Below are positions 30,507 through 39,253 of a DNA stretch of 64,000 bases, in pieces (position 1 is the first letter of the stretch; each line of letters starts with the position of its first letter). Origin of the DNA: Flavobacteriaceae bacterium F08102 (lineage in GTDB: Bacteria; Bacteroidota; Bacteroidia; Flavobacteriales; Flavobacteriaceae); the NCBI GenBank assembly GCA_023015935.1, contig JALKAY010000004.1:186001-250000 (forward strand), written 5' to 3'. The position numbers and the translations under genes were made by a program. Below the pieces are notes generated by a model. That model searched no databases and had not been told where the DNA came from. It saw only the letters and a program-made list of their open reading frames with translations.

Positions 30507-30934
30507 TCATCAATCCGCACGTTACCAGTTACAATATCCCTACACAATTCGTCAATTGTATGTGAAGAAAGCTCATAAACCAAGGCTTCTCTAAATACAG
30601 CGGTAGTTGCATGGAAAGGACAAGGATGTTGATTGCTACAGGTCGTCAACCCCAAAGTACACTCCCCTAACACCGCTAAGCCATCAATAGCATCGACTAT
30701 CGCAATTAAGGTTTGAAGGCGTTGTGCATCTTTTAGAAAAAAACCACCTTGTCGCCCCCTCGTTCCTGAAATCAAATTTCGTTTTGTCAAGACCTGTAAA
30801 AGCTTTGCTAAATAGGCAGTGGGCACCTGAATACCAGCGGCTATTTCCCGTGGACTTATCTTATTCAAAGGCGAGGCATTAATGCCAATATACAACACCG
30901 CCCTAATTGCATATTTACTTGATTTTGATAGCAT
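30500..30934 (-). CDS. Rrf2 family transcription regulator with Fe-S cysteines (NsrR/IscR-like)
   Basis: 144 residues. The winged helix-turn-helix (MLSKSSKYAIRAVLYIGI...ISPREIAAGIQVPTAYLAKLLQVLTKRNLISGTRG) is followed by three cysteines spaced C-x6-C-x5-C (GECTLGLTTCSNQHPC, about 90-103), the cluster ligands in NsrR and IscR. It therefore senses NO or Fe-S status. It is divergent from the nitrous-oxide reductase genes with which it shares a 116-bp intergenic region, so it may regulate them together with the Fnr-like protein. NsrR rather than IscR is inferred from the location. Confidence 0.85.
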   Translation of the reverse strand: MLSKSSKYAIRAVLYIGINASPLNKISPREIAAGIQVPTAYLAKLLQVLTKRNLISGTRGRQGGFFLKDAQRLQTLIAIVDAIDGLAVLGECTLGLTTCSNQHPCPFHATTAVFREALVYELSSHTIDELCRDIVTGNVRIDDY

Positions 30935-30983
30935 TATATAGAAATATTTTCCTTAAAAATAAAAAGATAAAAATGTCCTTAAT

Positions 30984-30997
30984 ATGACATATATCAT
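30984..30997. promoter_or_regulatory. Fnr-type operator, nos promoter (class II position)
   Basis: ATGACATATATCAT, flanked to give perfect 7-bp arms AATATGA/TCATATT. Exactly 30 bp separate its end from the last base of the -7 element TAGTTTTG at 31020-31027, the same distance as at the cco and ccoI promoters. With transcription starting about 5 nt after the -7 element, the centre lies near -41.5, the standard position for a Crp/Fnr activator that touches RNA polymerase. Confidence 0.65.
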
Positions 30998-31019
30998 ATT
31001 TTCTATCGCGAATTGCCTT

Positions 31020-31027
31020 TAGTTTTG
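31020..31027 (+). promoter_or_regulatory. -7 element of the nos promoter
   Basis: TAGTTTTG is a full TANNTTTG match. Transcription should start near 31032, which places the ATG at 31030 outside the message and makes 31051 the probable start of the first gene. No -33 TTTG is present, as expected for an activator-dependent promoter. Confidence 0.6.
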
Positions 31028-31050
31028 TAATGAAATTCAAACGAATAGCC

Positions 31051-31635
31051 ATGAAATCAACCAAACTAATCACGCTACTCATCGCTTTTCTGAGCCTGAA
31101 TGCCTGTAAAAATTCAACCTCAGAAAAAGCGGCAAGTTCCCCACCAAGTCCAACAGAAACTCAGCATCCAGTGAATGGGCAAGCAAGTGTTACAGATAAT
31201 GTATCAGATCCCAACGCATTACAAGTTGCTAAATCACTTGATGATTTTAAAACCCTCGTAGTTGCTATCGAAGCAGCAGACCTTGAAAACACCTTGGTAA
31301 ATGCTGGACCTCTCACCGTTTTTGCTCCAGTAAACGCAGCCTTTAACAAACTACCCGAAGGCAAGGTTTCTTCCTTGTTAGAACCTGAGAATACATCCAA
31401 ATTAGCGGTTATTCTCAAGAACCATGTGGCTCCTGCAAATTATCCATTACAGCAATTAGCGAAAGAAGCCAAAAAAGGCAGGAAACTCTATATGGCATCT
31501 GGCAACTATTTAGACGTAGTTCAAAAAGAAGACGATATATATGTTGGTGGTACCAAAATAATAAAAACAGTACAAGTAAGTAATGGTTGGATTCATGTAA
31601 TCAATGATGTGTTAATTCCAACAGAAGAAGAATAA
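31051..31635 (+). CDS. Fasciclin-domain lipoprotein, first gene of the nos cluster
   Basis: 194 residues from the ATG at 31051 (an earlier ATG at 31030 lies at the promoter's -7 element). A lipoprotein signal peptide ends in LSLNAC, then a Ser/Pro/Thr-rich linker. One fasciclin (FAS1) domain follows (about 57-190): AADLENTLVNAGPLTVFAPVNAAFNKLP and the late VQVSNGWIHVINDVLIP are the H1/H2 signatures. FAS1 domains bind proteins or polysaccharides. Its place at the head of the nos operon, 18 nt before the cytochrome c gene, hints at a structural role in the periplasmic N2O reductase assembly. Not a known Nos protein. Confidence 0.85.
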   Translation: MKSTKLITLLIAFLSLNACKNSTSEKAASSPPSPTETQHPVNGQASVTDNVSDPNALQVAKSLDDFKTLVVAIEAADLENTLVNAGPLTVFAPVNAAFNKLPEGKVSSLLEPENTSKLAVILKNHVAPANYPLQQLAKEAKKGRKLYMASGNYLDVVQKEDDIYVGGTKIIKTVQVSNGWIHVINDVLIPTEEE

Positions 31636-31653
31636 CAATTAAATTCTAAAATA

Positions 31654-32184
31654 ATGATTAAAAAAGTATTTGGTTTAGCTGCATTAAGTTTAATGCTATT
31701 AACAAGTTGTGGTGGTAAAGAAGAAGCTAAAAAAAACACCCCCTATAAGTCTCCAAAAAAGGAGGAGGTAAAGGTTGAGGCTCCCAAAGAAGTCTCCAAG
31801 ACGGAGGAAGCAAAAAAGCCTGAAGAAGTAAAACCTTCTCAGCGAATTGCACTTGACAACAAAGGGGTTGGCCCAATCAAATCTCTCACCTTAGATCCTG
31901 AAATCAACCAAGAGATGGCCACCAAAGGTGCTGAAGTTTATAAAAAAATGTGTACGGCATGTCACAAACCAACGAAAAAATTTATCGGTCCTGCTCCAAA
32001 AGGAATTTTGGAAAGAAGATCTCCAGAATGGGTAATGAATATGATATTAGACCCTGAGGGTATGATTAAAGAAGATCCGCTTGCAAAAGAGTTATTGGTT
32101 GAATTTAACGGGTCTCCTATGGCCAACCAACACCTTACGAAAGAAGATGCCAGAGCGGTGCTTGAATACTTTAGAACCCTATAA
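31654..32184 (+). CDS. Lipoprotein cytochrome c, probable electron donor to NosZ
   Basis: 176 residues. Signal peptide with lipobox LLTSC; a long Lys/Glu/Pro linker (about 22-70); then a monohaem class I cytochrome c with CTACH near 113 and GPAPKGILERR and the axial Met in GSPMANQHL. It would be anchored to a membrane facing the periplasm and pass electrons to NosZ, encoded 29 nt downstream. Its role resembles the NosC cytochromes of epsilonproteobacterial clusters, but the sequence is not clearly the same family. Confidence 0.87.
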   Translation: MIKKVFGLAALSLMLLTSCGGKEEAKKNTPYKSPKKEEVKVEAPKEVSKTEEAKKPEEVKPSQRIALDNKGVGPIKSLTLDPEINQEMATKGAEVYKKMCTACHKPTKKFIGPAPKGILERRSPEWVMNMILDPEGMIKEDPLAKELLVEFNGSPMANQHLTKEDARAVLEYFRTL

Positions 32185-32213
32185 CAAATAATCCAACCAA
32201 AAAAACAACTAAA

Positions 32214-34181
32214 ATGAAAACAATGCTCAAATTAACAACGGCCATGTTATCCGCAGCTACCTTATTAGGAAGCTGCGGTAATAACAGTGGTAATTCTTCA
32301 GGGAGCAATGGTGCTTTGCGGAGTAGTAATGCCGAAAAAGTATATGTAGCTCCAGGAGAATATGACGAGTTTTATGCATTTATGTCAGGGGGATATAGCG
32401 GAAACCTTACGGTTTACGGTTTACCTTCTGGTAGAATGTTTAAAGAGATTCCTGTTTTTTCACAATTTCCAACTACGGGATATGGATATTCAGAAGAGAC
32501 TAAACCCATGTTAAATACCTCTTTTGGAATGGTACCTTGGGATGATGCACATCACCCTGATATTTCTCAAACAGAAGGCATCTTAGATGGTCGATGGGTT
32601 TTTATCAATGGTAACAACACTCCACGTATAGCGCGAATAAGTCTTAAGACTTTTGAAACCGAAGAGATTATTGAAGTTCCCAATAGCGCTGGAAATCACA
32701 GTTCTTCATTTATCACAGAAAACACAGAATACGTAGTTGCAGGCACCCGTTTTTCGGTTCCCGTTCCCCAAGCAGATTTACCCATTAATGAATACAAGGG
32801 GAAATTTAAAGGAGCTTTATCTTTCATAAGTGTCGATAAAGAAACTGGACGAATGAATATTAAATTCCAAATTCTAATGCCCGGTTTTAACTACGATCTT
32901 TCGCACCCGGGAAGAGGTAAATCGCATGGATGGTTTTTCTTTACAACCTATAATACAGAAGAAGCCAACTCTTTATTAGAAGTGAATGCCTCTCAAAATG
33001 ATAAAGATTTTATTGCAGCGATTAACTGGAAAAAAATTGAAGCGTATGTAAACAATGGTGGAGGTACTAAGATGGTAGCAAATTATGCTCACAATGTGTA
33101 TGACGAATCTACGCATACCGCCACATCAACTATGGAAAAAGAAGTCTTGACCGTAAATCCAGCAGACATTCCTGGAGCTATTTATTTTTTACCTACTCCG
33201 AAATCACCTCACGGTTGTGATGTTGACCCAAGTGGAGAGTATATTATTGGTAATGGTAAATTGTCTGCTGACCTAACGGTACACTCCTTTACCAAAATGC
33301 TCGATGCTATTGAAAATGAAAAGTTTGACGGTGATGCTTATGGAATACCTATCTTAAATTACGAAGCCATCTTAGCGGGTTCTGTCAAATCAGGTGGACT
33401 AGGTCCACTACATACTGAATTTGATAATCAAGGAAATGCGTATACGACATTCTTTATTTCTTCAGAAGTTGTTAAATGGAAAATTGGCACTTGGGAGGTA
33501 ATTGATAGAAAACCAACATTTTATTCAGTAGGTCATTTAATGATTCCTGGTGGAAATTCGCGTAAACCCTTTGGGAAATATGTGGTTGCCATGAATAAAA
33601 TTACGAAAGACCGGTACCTACCCACTGGTCCTGAATTGGAACACTCAGCACAATTGTATGATATAACAGGAGAGAAAATGGAGTTGATTTATGATTTCCC
33701 AACGCACGGTGAACCCCATTATGCAGCTGCCATCCCTGCAGATATGATTAGAGATAAATCACAAAAAATATATCGGTTAGACGAGAATAACCATCCGTAT
33801 GCTATTACATCGCCAGATCAAGCAAAAGTAACGCGAAATGGAAATGAAGTACATGTTTATATGTCTATGATAAGATCTCACTTTACGCCTGATAATATTG
33901 AAGGGATAAAAGTAGGTGACAAAGTGTATTTCCACATTACAAATCACGAGCAAGATTTTGATGTTCCACATGGTTTTGCAATGATTGGCGCTAATAATTC
34001 TGAATTATTAATTATGCCTGGACAGACTAAAACGCTGACTTGGGAACCCAAAAAGGTAGGCGTTTGGCCATTTTATTGTACCGATTTCTGTTCTGCATTA
34101 CATCAAGAAATGCAAGGATATATAAGAGTTTCTCCAAAAAGTTCAAGCCTAGATTTAACTTGGACTTTAGATGATGAATAG
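32214..34181 (+). CDS. nosZ: Nitrous-oxide reductase, clade II (Sec-type) NosZ
   Basis: 655 residues. A lipoprotein signal peptide (lipobox LLGSC, no twin-arginine motif) marks the atypical clade II form. The seven-bladed propeller with CuZ histidines is present (DDAHHPDIS, SHGWFFF, SPHGCDVDP, HTEFD). The C-terminal cupredoxin domain has the CuA motif CTDFCSALHQEM starting at Cys622 with Cys626, His630 and Met633. It reduces N2O to N2 in the periplasm. It is part of a transcript with the fasciclin and cytochrome genes; a strong terminator follows its stop by about 20 bp. Confidence 0.98.
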   Translation: MKTMLKLTTAMLSAATLLGSCGNNSGNSSGSNGALRSSNAEKVYVAPGEYDEFYAFMSGGYSGNLTVYGLPSGRMFKEIPVFSQFPTTGYGYSEETKPMLNTSFGMVPWDDAHHPDISQTEGILDGRWVFINGNNTPRIARISLKTFETEEIIEVPNSAGNHSSSFITENTEYVVAGTRFSVPVPQADLPINEYKGKFKGALSFISVDKETGRMNIKFQILMPGFNYDLSHPGRGKSHGWFFFTTYNTEEANSLLEVNASQNDKDFIAAINWKKIEAYVNNGGGTKMVANYAHNVYDESTHTATSTMEKEVLTVNPADIPGAIYFLPTPKSPHGCDVDPSGEYIIGNGKLSADLTVHSFTKMLDAIENEKFDGDAYGIPILNYEAILAGSVKSGGLGPLHTEFDNQGNAYTTFFISSEVVKWKIGTWEVIDRKPTFYSVGHLMIPGGNSRKPFGKYVVAMNKITKDRYLPTGPELEHSAQLYDITGEKMELIYDFPTHGEPHYAAAIPADMIRDKSQKIYRLDENNHPYAITSPDQAKVTRNGNEVHVYMSMIRSHFTPDNIEGIKVGDKVYFHITNHEQDFDVPHGFAMIGANNSELLIMPGQTKTLTWEPKKVGVWPFYCTDFCSALHQEMQGYIRVSPKSSSLDLTWTLDDE

Positions 34182-34201
34182 TTGATTATTTTAGTTTTGA
34201 A

Positions 34202-34247
34202 AGGCTGTAGTGAACATTTATTTCATTAGTTTCTACAGCCTTTTTTT
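34202..34247 (+). terminator. Terminator or attenuator between nosZ and the nosB-like gene
   Basis: AGGCTGTAG pairs with CTACAGCCT (9-bp perfect stem, 22-nt loop) and runs into a T-tract of seven bases. Placed 20 bp after nosZ, it should stop most transcripts and give nosZ, cytochrome and fasciclin genes a higher dose than the assembly genes downstream, a common layout in operons with abundant enzymes and scarce accessory proteins. Confidence 0.75.
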
Positions 34248-34305
34248 CCTACGCATTGTTAATTACGCCATAAAGCTTCCTTTTGAAGAAAAAAAATACA
34301 AAAAA

Positions 34306-34920
34306 ATGAAAAAAGCAAGTTTCATAATGATTCTCGGATCATTATTACTATTAGGTTTGTTTAAATTCCCATTATGGAATATTATGTTAGGAGCACCCCA
34401 ATATCCAGACCCTTTAGGCATGGATATCTACATCGATGGCATTCAAGGCGTATCTGAATTTGACTTACAAAATATTGATGGACTAAACCATTATATCGGC
34501 ATGAAAGTCATCCCAAAACCTGAAGATATGTGGGAGTTTTCAATTTTCCCTTTGATTATTGGCGGAATGATTTGCTTAGGTATTCTCTTAGGTATTTTGG
34601 GATTGATGGGAAAAATTTCCTCACACTGGTTTATGGGCTGGTTCATCCTCATGTCGATTTTAGGAATCGCAGGCATGTATGATTTTAATAACTGGCTAAC
34701 AGCATACGGTGGCGATTTAGACCCACATGCTATTATTAAAGTAATTAACCCAGACGGAACACCAATGAGTTATAAACCCCCATTATTGGGTCATAAAAAA
34801 TTATTGAATTTTGATGTAACCTCACTACCACACACCGGAGCATATATGATGTTTGCAGGCATGATGCTAACTTTCATTGCATTTTTTGTTGGTAGAAAAA
34901 AGGTAAAACCGCATAATTAA
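34306..34920 (+). CDS. nosB: NosB-like membrane protein of clade II nos clusters
   Basis: 204 residues from the ATG at 34306; a longer frame starts at 34210 inside the terminator hairpin and is not used. About four membrane segments (near 6-24, 82-104, 112-130, 178-198). Between them are periplasmic loops with PQYPDPLGMDIYIDGIQG and LTAYGGDLDPHAIIKVINPDG. Genes for multi-helix proteins in this position, directly after clade II nosZ, are called nosB; the exact role (copper delivery or electron transfer) is unknown. It precedes nosL by 13 bp. Confidence 0.75.
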   Translation: MKKASFIMILGSLLLLGLFKFPLWNIMLGAPQYPDPLGMDIYIDGIQGVSEFDLQNIDGLNHYIGMKVIPKPEDMWEFSIFPLIIGGMICLGILLGILGLMGKISSHWFMGWFILMSILGIAGMYDFNNWLTAYGGDLDPHAIIKVINPDGTPMSYKPPLLGHKKLLNFDVTSLPHTGAYMMFAGMMLTFIAFFVGRKKVKPHN

Positions 34921-34933
34921 ACACCATGAAATC

Positions 34934-35365
34934 ATGAAATATCTATATTCCATACTCATATCAGCGCTTTTATTCGCTTCATGTACAGTAAAACCTACCC
35001 CCATTGTATATGGTAAAGACGCTTGTCATTACTGTACAATGACGATTGTCGATCAACAATTTGCAGCAGAAATTGTAACTAAAAAAGGAAAAGCTTTTAA
35101 ATACGATGCCATTGAATGTATGGTAAATGACTTAAAAAATACGGACCAGCATACAGTAGCATTATTTTTAGTTACAGACTACCTCAACCCCAAAACATTA
35201 ATAGACGCTCGTAAAGCAACCTATTTGATAAGTCCTGAAATAAAAAGTCCAATGGGTGCCAATTTATCGGCCTTTTCATCTAAAGAAAGTATGCATAAAC
35301 AGTTAAAAATAACAAGTAACAAACTCCTTAATTGGACCGCACTTCAACAACAAGACTTTAAATAA
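34934..35365 (+). CDS. nosL: Copper chaperone lipoprotein NosL
   Basis: 143 residues. A signal peptide with lipobox LFASC anchors it in a membrane facing the periplasm. The copper site lies in the conserved KDACHYCTMTIVDQQFAAEIV region (about 30-48), with CxxC followed by Met. NosL binds Cu(I) and passes it to NosZ for CuZ assembly. It has the usual length and sits in a nos cluster. Confidence 0.92.
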   Translation: MKYLYSILISALLFASCTVKPTPIVYGKDACHYCTMTIVDQQFAAEIVTKKGKAFKYDAIECMVNDLKNTDQHTVALFLVTDYLNPKTLIDARKATYLISPEIKSPMGANLSAFSSKESMHKQLKITSNKLLNWTALQQQDFK

Positions 35366-35448
35366 CCTCAACACAATAAACAATTCAAGGACGATTTCAC
35401 CAATAGTTGACAAGATTCGTATTCAGACCTTTAATCAATGCGTAAATT

Positions 35449-35736
35449 ATGGACAAAAACAGCATCATAAACACAGATATAAACGGGCTAAACGTTACAA
35501 AAATATTTAGCTCAGAAACCACTGACACCTTGTTAATTACGTTAGAGAAAAATAAAGTATTCCCTACTCATTCTTCTCCTAAATCAACCTTAATCGTTGT
35601 TTTAGAAGGTATCATTGATTTTCATATTGAGGATAAAACAATTACCTTAGGAAAGCATCAAACGTACACGTTCAACAAAGACATTAAACATCACGTTACA
35701 GCCCTAAATGACGCTAAATTTTTGATTATACGCTAA
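35449..35736 (+). CDS. Small cupin-fold protein of the nos cluster
   Basis: 95 residues with no signal peptide. A single cupin: FPTHSSPKSTLIVVLEGIIDFHIEDKTITLGKHQTYTFNKDIKHHVTAL. The histidines could form a metal site but are sparse. Cupins of this size often sense or hold a metal. Embedded between nosL and nosD, it probably acts in the cytoplasm on a metal or redox signal; function unknown. Its stop codon overlaps the nosD start (TAATG). Confidence 0.8.
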   Translation: MDKNSIINTDINGLNVTKIFSSETTDTLLITLEKNKVFPTHSSPKSTLIVVLEGIIDFHIEDKTITLGKHQTYTFNKDIKHHVTALNDAKFLIIR

Positions 35737-36965
35737 TGAACTGTTTAACATTTTTACTTTACATGTTCATTGTCATTAATGGATATGCGCAAACTATAGA
35801 AGTCTGTAACACCTGCGCCGTTAAATCAATTAATGAAGCCATTGCCAAGTCAAAACCCTTTGGGAAAATTATGGTTCAAAAAGGTATTTACTTAGAACAT
35901 GATATCATCATTGATAAGCCATTACACATGGTTGGTATAAACAACCCAATTGTAGATGGAGAAAAGAAAAGTTACGTATTCATTGTGAAATCAGACAGTG
36001 TTACGGTGTCTGGATTTACAATTAAAAATCCAGGACAAAGTTACACCAAAGATTATGCGGCTGTATACATTTCTCAAAGCAACCATTTTAAATTTGAAAA
36101 CAACACCTTAGAAAAGGTATTTTTTGGATTTTTAATTGAGAAGTCACACTACGGAACAATCAACAATAACCAGGTCTCGAGTAATGCCGTAGATCAATCC
36201 TCTTCTGGAAATGGCATCCATTTATGGTATTGTTCAAACATCCGAATTGAAAATAATGAGGTACACAATTTACGCGATGGTATTTACTTAGAATTTGTCA
36301 AAGAAAGTGAAATAATCAACAATAAAAGCTACGATAATATGCGGTATGGGCTACATTTTATGTTTTCTAACCATGATGAATACCATAACAATACCTTTAC
36401 TAATAATGGAGCTGGTGTAGCGGTAATGTTTTCTAAGTTTATAAAAATGACAGGAAATACATTTACACAAAACTGGGGAACAGCATCCTACGGCCTACTG
36501 TTAAAAGAAATTTATGATGCTGAAATTGAAAACAACACCTTTCAAGAAAACACCATAGGGATTAATGTAGAAGGCTCGACAAGAATCACTTATATAAGAA
36601 ATAATTTCATTAGAAATGGGTGGTCTGTAAAAATTGCAGGGGCCTGTTATACCAATAATTTTAAAGAGAATAATTTTCTAAACAACTCCTTTGATATTTC
36701 CTACAATAGCCATATGAATGACAATACCTTTAACAGCAATTATTGGAGTTCATATACCGGTTATGATTTAGACAAAAACGGCATTGGTGACGTTCCATAC
36801 CGTCCTGTAAAACTATTCTCGTATATCGTTAATAAAACACCAGAAACCATTGTCTTATTACGCAGTTTATTTGTAGATATCATTAATTTTTCAGAAAAAG
36901 TTTCTCCCGTATTCACACCAGACGAATTAGTTGATAGTACCCCATTAATGAAACCCATTCAATGA
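35736..36965 (+). CDS. nosD: Periplasmic copper-processing protein NosD
   Basis: 409 residues. Signal peptide (about 1-19), then repeated right-handed beta-helix strands with Asn ladders (NNTLEKVFFGFLIEKSHYG, NNEVHNLRDGIYLEF), the CASH-domain layout of NosD. It acts with the NosF-NosY ABC complex to supply and insert copper or sulfur for the CuZ site of NosZ. The start overlaps the cupin stop, and the stop overlaps nosF's start by 4 nt. Confidence 0.93.
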   Translation: MNCLTFLLYMFIVINGYAQTIEVCNTCAVKSINEAIAKSKPFGKIMVQKGIYLEHDIIIDKPLHMVGINNPIVDGEKKSYVFIVKSDSVTVSGFTIKNPGQSYTKDYAAVYISQSNHFKFENNTLEKVFFGFLIEKSHYGTINNNQVSSNAVDQSSSGNGIHLWYCSNIRIENNEVHNLRDGIYLEFVKESEIINNKSYDNMRYGLHFMFSNHDEYHNNTFTNNGAGVAVMFSKFIKMTGNTFTQNWGTASYGLLLKEIYDAEIENNTFQENTIGINVEGSTRITYIRNNFIRNGWSVKIAGACYTNNFKENNFLNNSFDISYNSHMNDNTFNSNYWSSYTGYDLDKNGIGDVPYRPVKLFSYIVNKTPETIVLLRSLFVDIINFSEKVSPVFTPDELVDSTPLMKPIQ

Positions 36966-37681
36966 TAGAGATTAAAAATTTACACAAAAAATTTGGCAAA
37001 GTAGAAGTCCTAAAAGACCTTAACTTATCTATTTCATCAAAGGCTACAAACGGAGCTATTTTTGCCGTATTAGGACCAAATGGATCAGGTAAAACTACCT
37101 TGATTAAGAGTATTTTAGGAATGGTGATTCCGAACCAGGGGCAGATAGAAATTAACGGACAAAGTGTTTTAAAAAAATATCACTACCGAAACGACATTAA
37201 TTATTTGCCACAAATAGCCAACTTTCCCAGTAATTTAAGTGTAAAAGAGCTAATTAAGATGGTTAAAAATTTACGTCCTAAACCAGCATCAGATAAAAAT
37301 TTCATCCAACTGTTTGGCTTAGAACCATTTTTAGACAAAAAGCTCGGCAATCTATCGGGTGGAACAAAACAAAAAGTAAATATTCTACTAACTTTTATGT
37401 TTGATTGTGAACTCATCATTTTAGACGAACCCACAACAGGCTTAGACCCCTTGTCATTAATTAATCTCAAAAAGATAATCATTGCAGAAAAGCAAAAAGG
37501 CAAAACCATACTAATTACCTCACACATCATGAGTTTTGTTGAAGAAATGGCCGATGAAATTGTCTTTTTATTGGATGGTAAAATTTATTTTAAGGGAACT
37601 TTAGATGCCATCAAAAAAGAAACCCAACAAACGGATTTAGCACATGCCATTGCAACCATTTTAACCAAAGAACATGTTTAA
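36962..37681 (+). CDS. nosF: NosF, ATPase of the NosDFY ABC complex
   Basis: 239 residues, a single ABC ATPase: Walker A GPNGSGKTT (about 39-47), signature LSGGTKQKVNI, Walker B LIILDEPTTGLDP and an H-loop ITSHIM. It powers transfer of copper or sulfur into NosZ with NosD and NosY. Starts 4 nt before the end of nosD and ends 8 nt into nosY, so translation is coupled. Confidence 0.94.
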   Translation: MIEIKNLHKKFGKVEVLKDLNLSISSKATNGAIFAVLGPNGSGKTTLIKSILGMVIPNQGQIEINGQSVLKKYHYRNDINYLPQIANFPSNLSVKELIKMVKNLRPKPASDKNFIQLFGLEPFLDKKLGNLSGGTKQKVNILLTFMFDCELIILDEPTTGLDPLSLINLKKIIIAEKQKGKTILITSHIMSFVEEMADEIVFLLDGKIYFKGTLDAIKKETQQTDLAHAIATILTKEHV

Positions 37682-38456
37682 GATATTGAAATATAGTTTT
37701 TATGACTTGATGCGTAGTAGCTGGAGTTATGTTTATTTTTTATTTTATTTAGGATTAGGGTCTGTACTTCTATTCTTAAATAACGATGTATCAAAAGCCG
37801 TAATTACGCTGATGAACATCATTGTGGTACTTACTCCTCTAATAGGGACTATATTTGGTGTGATGTACTATTACAATTCACGTGAATTTACTGAATTACT
37901 ATTAGCACAACCGTTAAAACGATCTACTATTTTTATAGGTCAGTATTTAGGAGTTGCCATTTCATTGGCAATGAGTTTAGTGATTGGACTAGGGATTCCG
38001 TTTTTTGCCTATGGTCTATTGCAGTCTACCGAGATATTCAACTTTTTATCACTCATTATCGTCGGGACTTTCTTAACCTTTATTTTCACTGCTCTTGCAT
38101 TTAATATTGCGCTCTCCAATGAAAATAAAATTAAAGGATTTGGCTATGCTATTCTACTATGGTTGTTTTTAGCTGTTATTTACGATGGGTTATTCTTAAT
38201 TTCTTTAGTTGTATTTCAAGACTATCCCTTAGATAAATTATCCTTGACAGCTACCATGTTTAATCCCATTGACTTATCCCGAATTCTGATATTATTAAAA
38301 TTGGATATTTCAGCACTACTTGGATATACTGGAGCTATTTTTCAACAATTCTTTGGAACAAATTTGGGGATGATTAGTTCTTTGGCAGCCTTGTTAATTT
38401 GGGTTATATTTCCGGTGTACAGAATTTATAAAAAATCAGCTAAAAAAGATTTTTAA
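37674..38456 (+). CDS. nosY: NosY, membrane permease of the NosDFY complex
   Basis: 260 residues with six predicted membrane segments (two near 17-60, others near 95-115, 130-150, 160-180, 225-250), as in ABC-2-type NosY. N-terminal FKILKYSFYDLMRSSWSYVYF fits the family. It forms the membrane part of the complex with NosF; start overlaps nosF by 8 nt. Confidence 0.92.
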   Translation: MFKILKYSFYDLMRSSWSYVYFLFYLGLGSVLLFLNNDVSKAVITLMNIIVVLTPLIGTIFGVMYYYNSREFTELLLAQPLKRSTIFIGQYLGVAISLAMSLVIGLGIPFFAYGLLQSTEIFNFLSLIIVGTFLTFIFTALAFNIALSNENKIKGFGYAILLWLFLAVIYDGLFLISLVVFQDYPLDKLSLTATMFNPIDLSRILILLKLDISALLGYTGAIFQQFFGTNLGMISSLAALLIWVIFPVYRIYKKSAKKDF

Positions 38457-38473
38457 TAACACGTGATAAACCT

Positions 38474-39148
38474 ATGAATATGAGAAAATTTTTGAGTCTA
38501 ATGCTCATTAGTGTATTTACTTGGTCTTGTACCAAAGAAGAAGTAAAACTTCCGATAAATGGAATTTCTGGAATTCAAGAGCCCATTTATGACAACACAC
38601 AAATTTGGATGTTTTATAAAATGAAGGATGGAAAACCTACATTAACACTAAATAAGAACAATAAAATTTCAACGACCAATTGGGTTTTTAACATTGATAG
38701 ACGTTTGCCTATGCGCTTAGTTGCGCCCAGCTTAGAAAAGGTCGTAAATGGTAGAAAAATAACAGATGACGATAAGGATAAACCTATTGTATTTAATTAT
38801 TTTAGCTATGCAGATACGTTGAGAAAAAAAATATCTACTGTTAAATTCAATCGTATTACGTACCGTACAGTTACGGAGTTTCCTCTCATTGAAAAAGCCA
38901 ACGATTCGCTCAATGAGCCCGTCCAAATTATGCTAAAAGAATCAGGACTTACGGTCCATAATAATGTAATAACACCCGAGGAATTAGCGCAATATTTAGC
39001 GACTAAAACTGCCCCTGAATTAGCTATTCAATTATATCTAGACGGAAATATAAGTTACGGAGATTACCTCGCCGTAAAGGCTATTTTAGCCCCCTACCAG
39101 CCCGTTGACGAATTGAGTAACCCAACCGAATATTTAGTGCTTAATTAA
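38474..39148 (+). CDS. Uncharacterised lipoprotein, last gene of the nos cluster
   Basis: 224 residues. Lipobox FTWSC at residues 16-20 after a short hydrophobic signal. The mature part shows no motif I recognise; it contains a cluster of acidic and basic residues (GRKITDDDKDKP) and TYRTVTEFPLIEKANDSLNE. It follows nosY by 17 nt and precedes the strong hairpin at 39179, so it belongs to the nos transcript. A function in N2O reductase maturation is an inference from position only. Confidence 0.75.
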   Translation: MNMRKFLSLMLISVFTWSCTKEEVKLPINGISGIQEPIYDNTQIWMFYKMKDGKPTLTLNKNNKISTTNWVFNIDRRLPMRLVAPSLEKVVNGRKITDDDKDKPIVFNYFSYADTLRKKISTVKFNRITYRTVTEFPLIEKANDSLNEPVQIMLKESGLTVHNNVITPEELAQYLATKTAPELAIQLYLDGNISYGDYLAVKAILAPYQPVDELSNPTEYLVLN

Positions 39149-39178
39149 GCACGGGGATCCATTTCAAATCGTTACAAA

Positions 39179-39224
39179 ATATGCTGGTATATAGCAATTC
39201 ACTAAGTGCTACATACCAGCATAT
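39179..39224. terminator. Bidirectional terminator between the nos and nrdJ genes
   Basis: ATATGCTGGTATATAGCA pairs with TGCTACATACCAGCATAT, an 18-bp stem with one mismatch and a loop of about ten. It lies 31 bp after the last nos gene and 30 bp before the nrdJ stop on the other strand, so it serves two converging transcripts. T-runs are short on both sides. Confidence 0.65.
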
Positions 39225-39253
39225 CCTTATGAAGGAAATCCGATGCTTTTACC

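Noticed and set aside
30945-30980. NsrR-type operator between the Rrf2 and nos genes
   Set aside because: AAGATAAAAATGTCCTT has weak dyad symmetry (4 of 7 positions), too poor to call a site.
34210-34305. Upstream extension of the nosB-like gene
   Set aside because: It lies largely in the nosZ terminator hairpin and its residues are not membrane-protein-like; the ATG at 34306 is used.
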